Of a stretch of DNA of 64,000 nt, positions 60,429-64,000 are shown one piece after another. The translations under genes and the position numbers were made by a program. The first letter of the stretch is position 1, and every line of letters starts with the position of its first letter. Origin of the DNA: Prostheceraeus crozeri (lineage: Eukaryota; Platyhelminthes; Polycladida; Euryleptidae). The stretch lies in assembly GCA_907163375.1 (NCBI GenBank), contig CAJQUW010011605.1:434001-498000 (forward strand), read 5' to 3'. Under the pieces are notes generated by a model, which searched no databases, was not told where the DNA came from, and saw nothing but the letters and a program-made list of their open reading frames with translations.

Positions 60429-63400
60429 AACGTATGCTATGTCATATTACAATGCATTCATCATCTTTTCCAAAAATAATCCTTTCTGTGAATTGATAAT
60501 GTCATAATAATCACTTGTATGCATACAGCATAAGATATTCCAATTTTCACAAGCTTTCAACATGCTTACTAATACTGTATTACTACTAACTACACCAGCG
60601 AGAGAAGCACTATCTGCTCCTTTCATGAAAAACAAATTGAAAGTATTGCAAGTGGATTTTGATCATGTTTTCCAGCACGATATATTGCAATGCCGGTTTC
60701 AAATGCCGTGGCATCCGTCATCAACGGCAATAATACAAAAAAGGATTATACACGATGTTCGATATGAAATCCAAAATTGCATGTAATCCTCCTCGTTTGT
60801 TGTATTATCGCCAGTGATGATGGTTACCACGGTATTTGAAAACGGTGTATGGCTCGTGCTCGTGCTCGTGCAGAAACTTTATGGCTACTAGCTTGTAATC
60901 ATGCTATATCCTGGTTATGAAATAAGCCAATACATATGTGGATAAAAGTACAATGTTCTGTGCATGCAATTTGCTTCGTTTGGAGTATGATCACTTTGTA
61001 CTTATTATAGAACAGAAAAAGTGAAATGTTTAGCAGACCTCCCAAGAGGAGAGAGAGATGGAAGCATGAAGTGAACTTTGCACTTTTGTATCAGTTGTAT
61101 GAACATCCAACATGTGATTGAATATGTGACGCATCCATTAAAGCATATTGTGTAAGTGCTACATGCAGAAAAAGACTGATAAAATACCAGAACTTCTCAT
61201 TGAACATTCATTTAATACTCTATCGGGAGGGTCTCACCTCTAAACTCATGGCTAGAAAACACGAAATTTGAATGAGGACCTTATCTCAATGTCATTATCA
61301 GTTGGATTTTTTCTGCTTATTTCATTAAGTGAAGATTATCGATACATGCATTGTAGATTGTCAACCATGTGATCTATACGGTCGTGAATAACTACTTTAT
61401 TTTAGCGCAAGCTTTATGCGAACCTGAAATACGACATGAAATTTTAAAGTATTAAGACTTATAAAATTCATAATTATGCTCTGTCACTGAGACGCTTCTC
61501 TGAACTTTGAGTTCATAACCCTAACCGATCGGGTTTATCGAATCAATGCATGACAGTTAGAAGCATCTCAACCAAAGGCGTCGCCTCGGGGTGAACTGCG
61601 GAGGACAATCGGCTAAAAAACAAAGTTTAATAATGTTTTTATTGCTTTGTTTTGGATTATTTCAAATGATAGCGAGGAATACCAGATTTGCATGTATTCA
61701 TGCAAACTAATAAATATGACTTTGATATCTTAGCAACTTCCATAAATGTCTTTTGCTGGTGTATAGACAGCTTAAATTTAGGCTGGTGTAAATTTCCTTA
61801 TGCATGTGCATATGTATAAAGCTATGTAAGCATGGCTGTACAAAGCTTTCTGCAAGCTAAATGCTTCTACTGAAGACGTAATTGCAGGCATTCTAAATAA
61901 GATAAGGCTCCTAATATCAATTTTGATAGATGGATTGTGATGGGACAAAACGGTGCGTTTTAAAACGGCTTTTAGAACAAGGACTTTAAACGTTGCTTTA
62001 TATTCGTGCATAATAGATTGTTTCAAAGCTTGTATTTAAGGTGGCTTTTGATCAGTGATTTAATGCACGAGCTCTTGTACTGTGCAAGAAGCATGGCTCT
62101 AAAACCCCTTTCCAGCATGCTTTCTAACCCCTTTACAATTTCTTCACACCTGATACTCTCCTCCCACACACGACAGCTACACGGATGAGACATTCCGCCG
62201 GCGTCACACGTGCACTTGCCATTTTCTTAACAGTGGACACATGTTTGTGACATATGTACATAACTTGCTTGAGCTGATTTTGATTCATTCTGGGCTGAAG
62301 AAGAATACTCGAAACGTTCCGACACTCCGTGTGTTTTCTCTATACCCATTAGGCCGTGAGGCAGACTGAATTAAGTTTCATTGAAATTATAGTTTTCTTC
62401 GGGTATGGCCAACAGTTTTAAATCATTGCTTTCTAACCCCCGTTTTTAATCATGACCTAATCCTTGCTTTCAAGCACAGTTTCAAAATATACCATGTTTT
62501 TGAACCCTTATTGAGATCCCTGATGCGTGTACAGTGCATACATTTGGTGATAAGCGTCTTGATGTTTATTCACAGAGAGAGGGAGAGAGAGTATGTTAAA
62601 ACAAGGATGGACAATCCTTCGTATAAACTTCGCATGCGTGTGAATAGCTTGCTATTATCGACAGAACAGGTACTTACTCTTTTTCACACGTAAAAGCAGC
62701 GCTTGATATTGTCGATTCATTCAGTAAATTACTTTGTAGAAACGAGATGATATAAATCCTATTTGTATAGCAAACGAGCATGAGACATGAAAAATTTAGG
62801 TAAAAGCACGAAAAATTGACGAACAGGTGAACATTCCCGGAATGCTCTCAGAATAGGTTGTGGTTGTTATGGTTAATTGGTTAGGATATTATGGTTCATT
62901 TCAGAGCTCACAGATCAGGCTTCAGGTTGGAGGTGGGCCGGTCTGGCCTTGGCCATTATCGCATCAACTATTATCCGTGTCGCGTCGCATAAGTCATGAT
63001 TTCCATGCCAATTATTTCACCAGATCGCATGGGGTCTATTAGTTTATGAGTTATCCTAGCCCTTATCAAGCGCTTCACGTCATTCTGTTAATATACTCGT
63101 AGCTCTTGAAGATGTACCCATTATGCAGCATGCAGTAGACATGATTGTATTTTCTACACTCAACTTGATTTTAATGGATGTCGGAACATTGGCTTCATTT
63201 AAGTTTCGTATATGTGTGATAGAGGCAAAATGTTCATTTTATTTTGACTTCATTTTCGTCAGCCTCTTTGACCCATGAAAGACAGCATGTGGTTTGTGAA
63301 TGAGCATCCTGCTTTTGCTTATGTGCATTTGAATTGCTGCTGCACGAGAAGGGAAGCGCTCGTTGTGCAGTATTGCACAATATATAAATGGAATCAAATA

Positions 63401-64000
63401 ACTCCTGTGATATTCGGATCCTTTTTTGCTATATACTGTAGGCTCATAAGGTGAAAATACCAAAGGATGACTTTATATTATGCAACTGCAAAAGTGTTCA
63501 GTCACATTCAACCATCCGATCTCTGTATAGCCCGAGGCGACCTTAAAAGTGTACATTGCTGCGCAGTGGGGGTCGCAGTCCCTCACTGTGTCACCAGCTT
63601 GTGACAGTTCCAAGCACAGAAGGAGGCTATTCATCCAAGCCCTTGATTCATCACGCTAAGTTAGATCTGTTGTGTAGCACAAAGTGTACATCCACACAGG
63701 TGCAAATGTCGCCGTATTAAACTTGATTGGACACGCCATCAGTCGGCTGTTTAAAGTTGCCCCCCTGAGACAACCCGCCCACTGTGACACCCCACCTCGC
63801 CTCGACTATGATACGTCAAACCCCTGGCGTCTGTGTTTTTGGTTCTGATGCAGAGCGAGAGAAGGTTCTCTGCCGCTGCGGTTCCTTCTGAAGCTACCAC
63901 TGCCCCTACGCATTTCGGTTAACAACTAGCGACTTGTTTCCACTTGAAAGAATCACTGAAAGACGTGATTGAACCAAGTCATTTTAATAGGATCACGGCG
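60429..64000. other. AT-rich DNA, no gene
   Basis: No coding region supported. A short GA run lies at about 62573-62592. The last 500 bases are GC-richer, with several frame-open patches but no domain or splice pattern I can defend. Confidence 0.5.
62295..62323 (+). other. Hammerhead-like motif
   Basis: CTGAAGAAG, a short AATACT spacer, CGAAAC, GTTCC and GAC reproduce the order CUGANGA - stem II - CGAAAC - stem III - cleavage triplet of hammerhead ribozymes. Stem II would be very weak. Such degenerate motifs accompany Penelope-like retroelements and related repeats in many animals; no surrounding element is recognised here. Confidence 0.25.

Overview
The window looks like a stretch of an animal genome, most likely a marine deuterostome and probably an echinoderm. 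The evidence is a homeobox-gene exon with a YPWM motif, AT-rich spacer DNA, frequent acatgta and taggccta words, and many decayed DNA transposons of kinds common in marine invertebrates. The species cannot be fixed from the sequence alone.

The only host coding exon I can support strongly is at 41019-41787 (+). It is the first coding exon of an Antennapedia-superclass homeobox gene: it is rich in Ala, Ser, Gly and Pro, carries YPWM seven residues before a clean CAG|GTAAGA donor, and has a TATA box about 0.4 kb upstream. A caudal/Cdx ParaHox identity fits best, because the N-terminus is not the MSSYFVN type of central Hox proteins and the exon ends in a phase-1 Gly where Cdx proteins run into their homeodomain. 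The homeodomain exon is not visible in the remaining 22 kb, so that stretch is probably intron.

The most striking structure is at 10627-30731: a 20.1-kb foldback-type DNA element. Its two inverted arms (10627-19475 and about 26165-30731) match closely end to end, and the whole is bounded by a candidate ATGC target duplication. Each arm has an outer array of roughly 300-330-bp tandem units (four in the left arm, three in the right) and an inner 3.15-kb unit. The 6.7-kb centre holds a minus-strand, apparently spliced gene (Cys/His-rich head, acidic stretch, long coiled coil), an acidic repeat ORF on the plus strand, a second minus-strand Cys-rich exon, two large direct repeats, and a dispersed module built around CCCTAAATCCCTAAATCC. 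Nothing in it matches a transposase I can name. The left arm was later hit by a 3.76-kb DNA transposon (12552-16311, ATAA duplication) carrying a broken transposase-like gene; the uninterrupted right arm preserves the empty site.

Other mobile DNA, from left to right: a perfect-length 210-bp-arm palindrome (1837-2271); PIF/Harbinger remnants (5.5-6.65 kb); a 2.33-kb hAT-type element with 8-bp duplications whose gene has lost its core (7850-10179); paired tandem-repeat families on both sides of the giant element; a LINE reverse-transcriptase scrap (32380-32668); a 1.08-kb hAT-type element (38885-39968); a tRNA-like SINE (about 44224-44300); and MITE or foldback elements at 52075-52568, 55140-55495, 59100-59853 and 59976-60424, three of them with recognisable target duplications. 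The rest is AT-rich intergenic or intronic DNA in which I see no gene.
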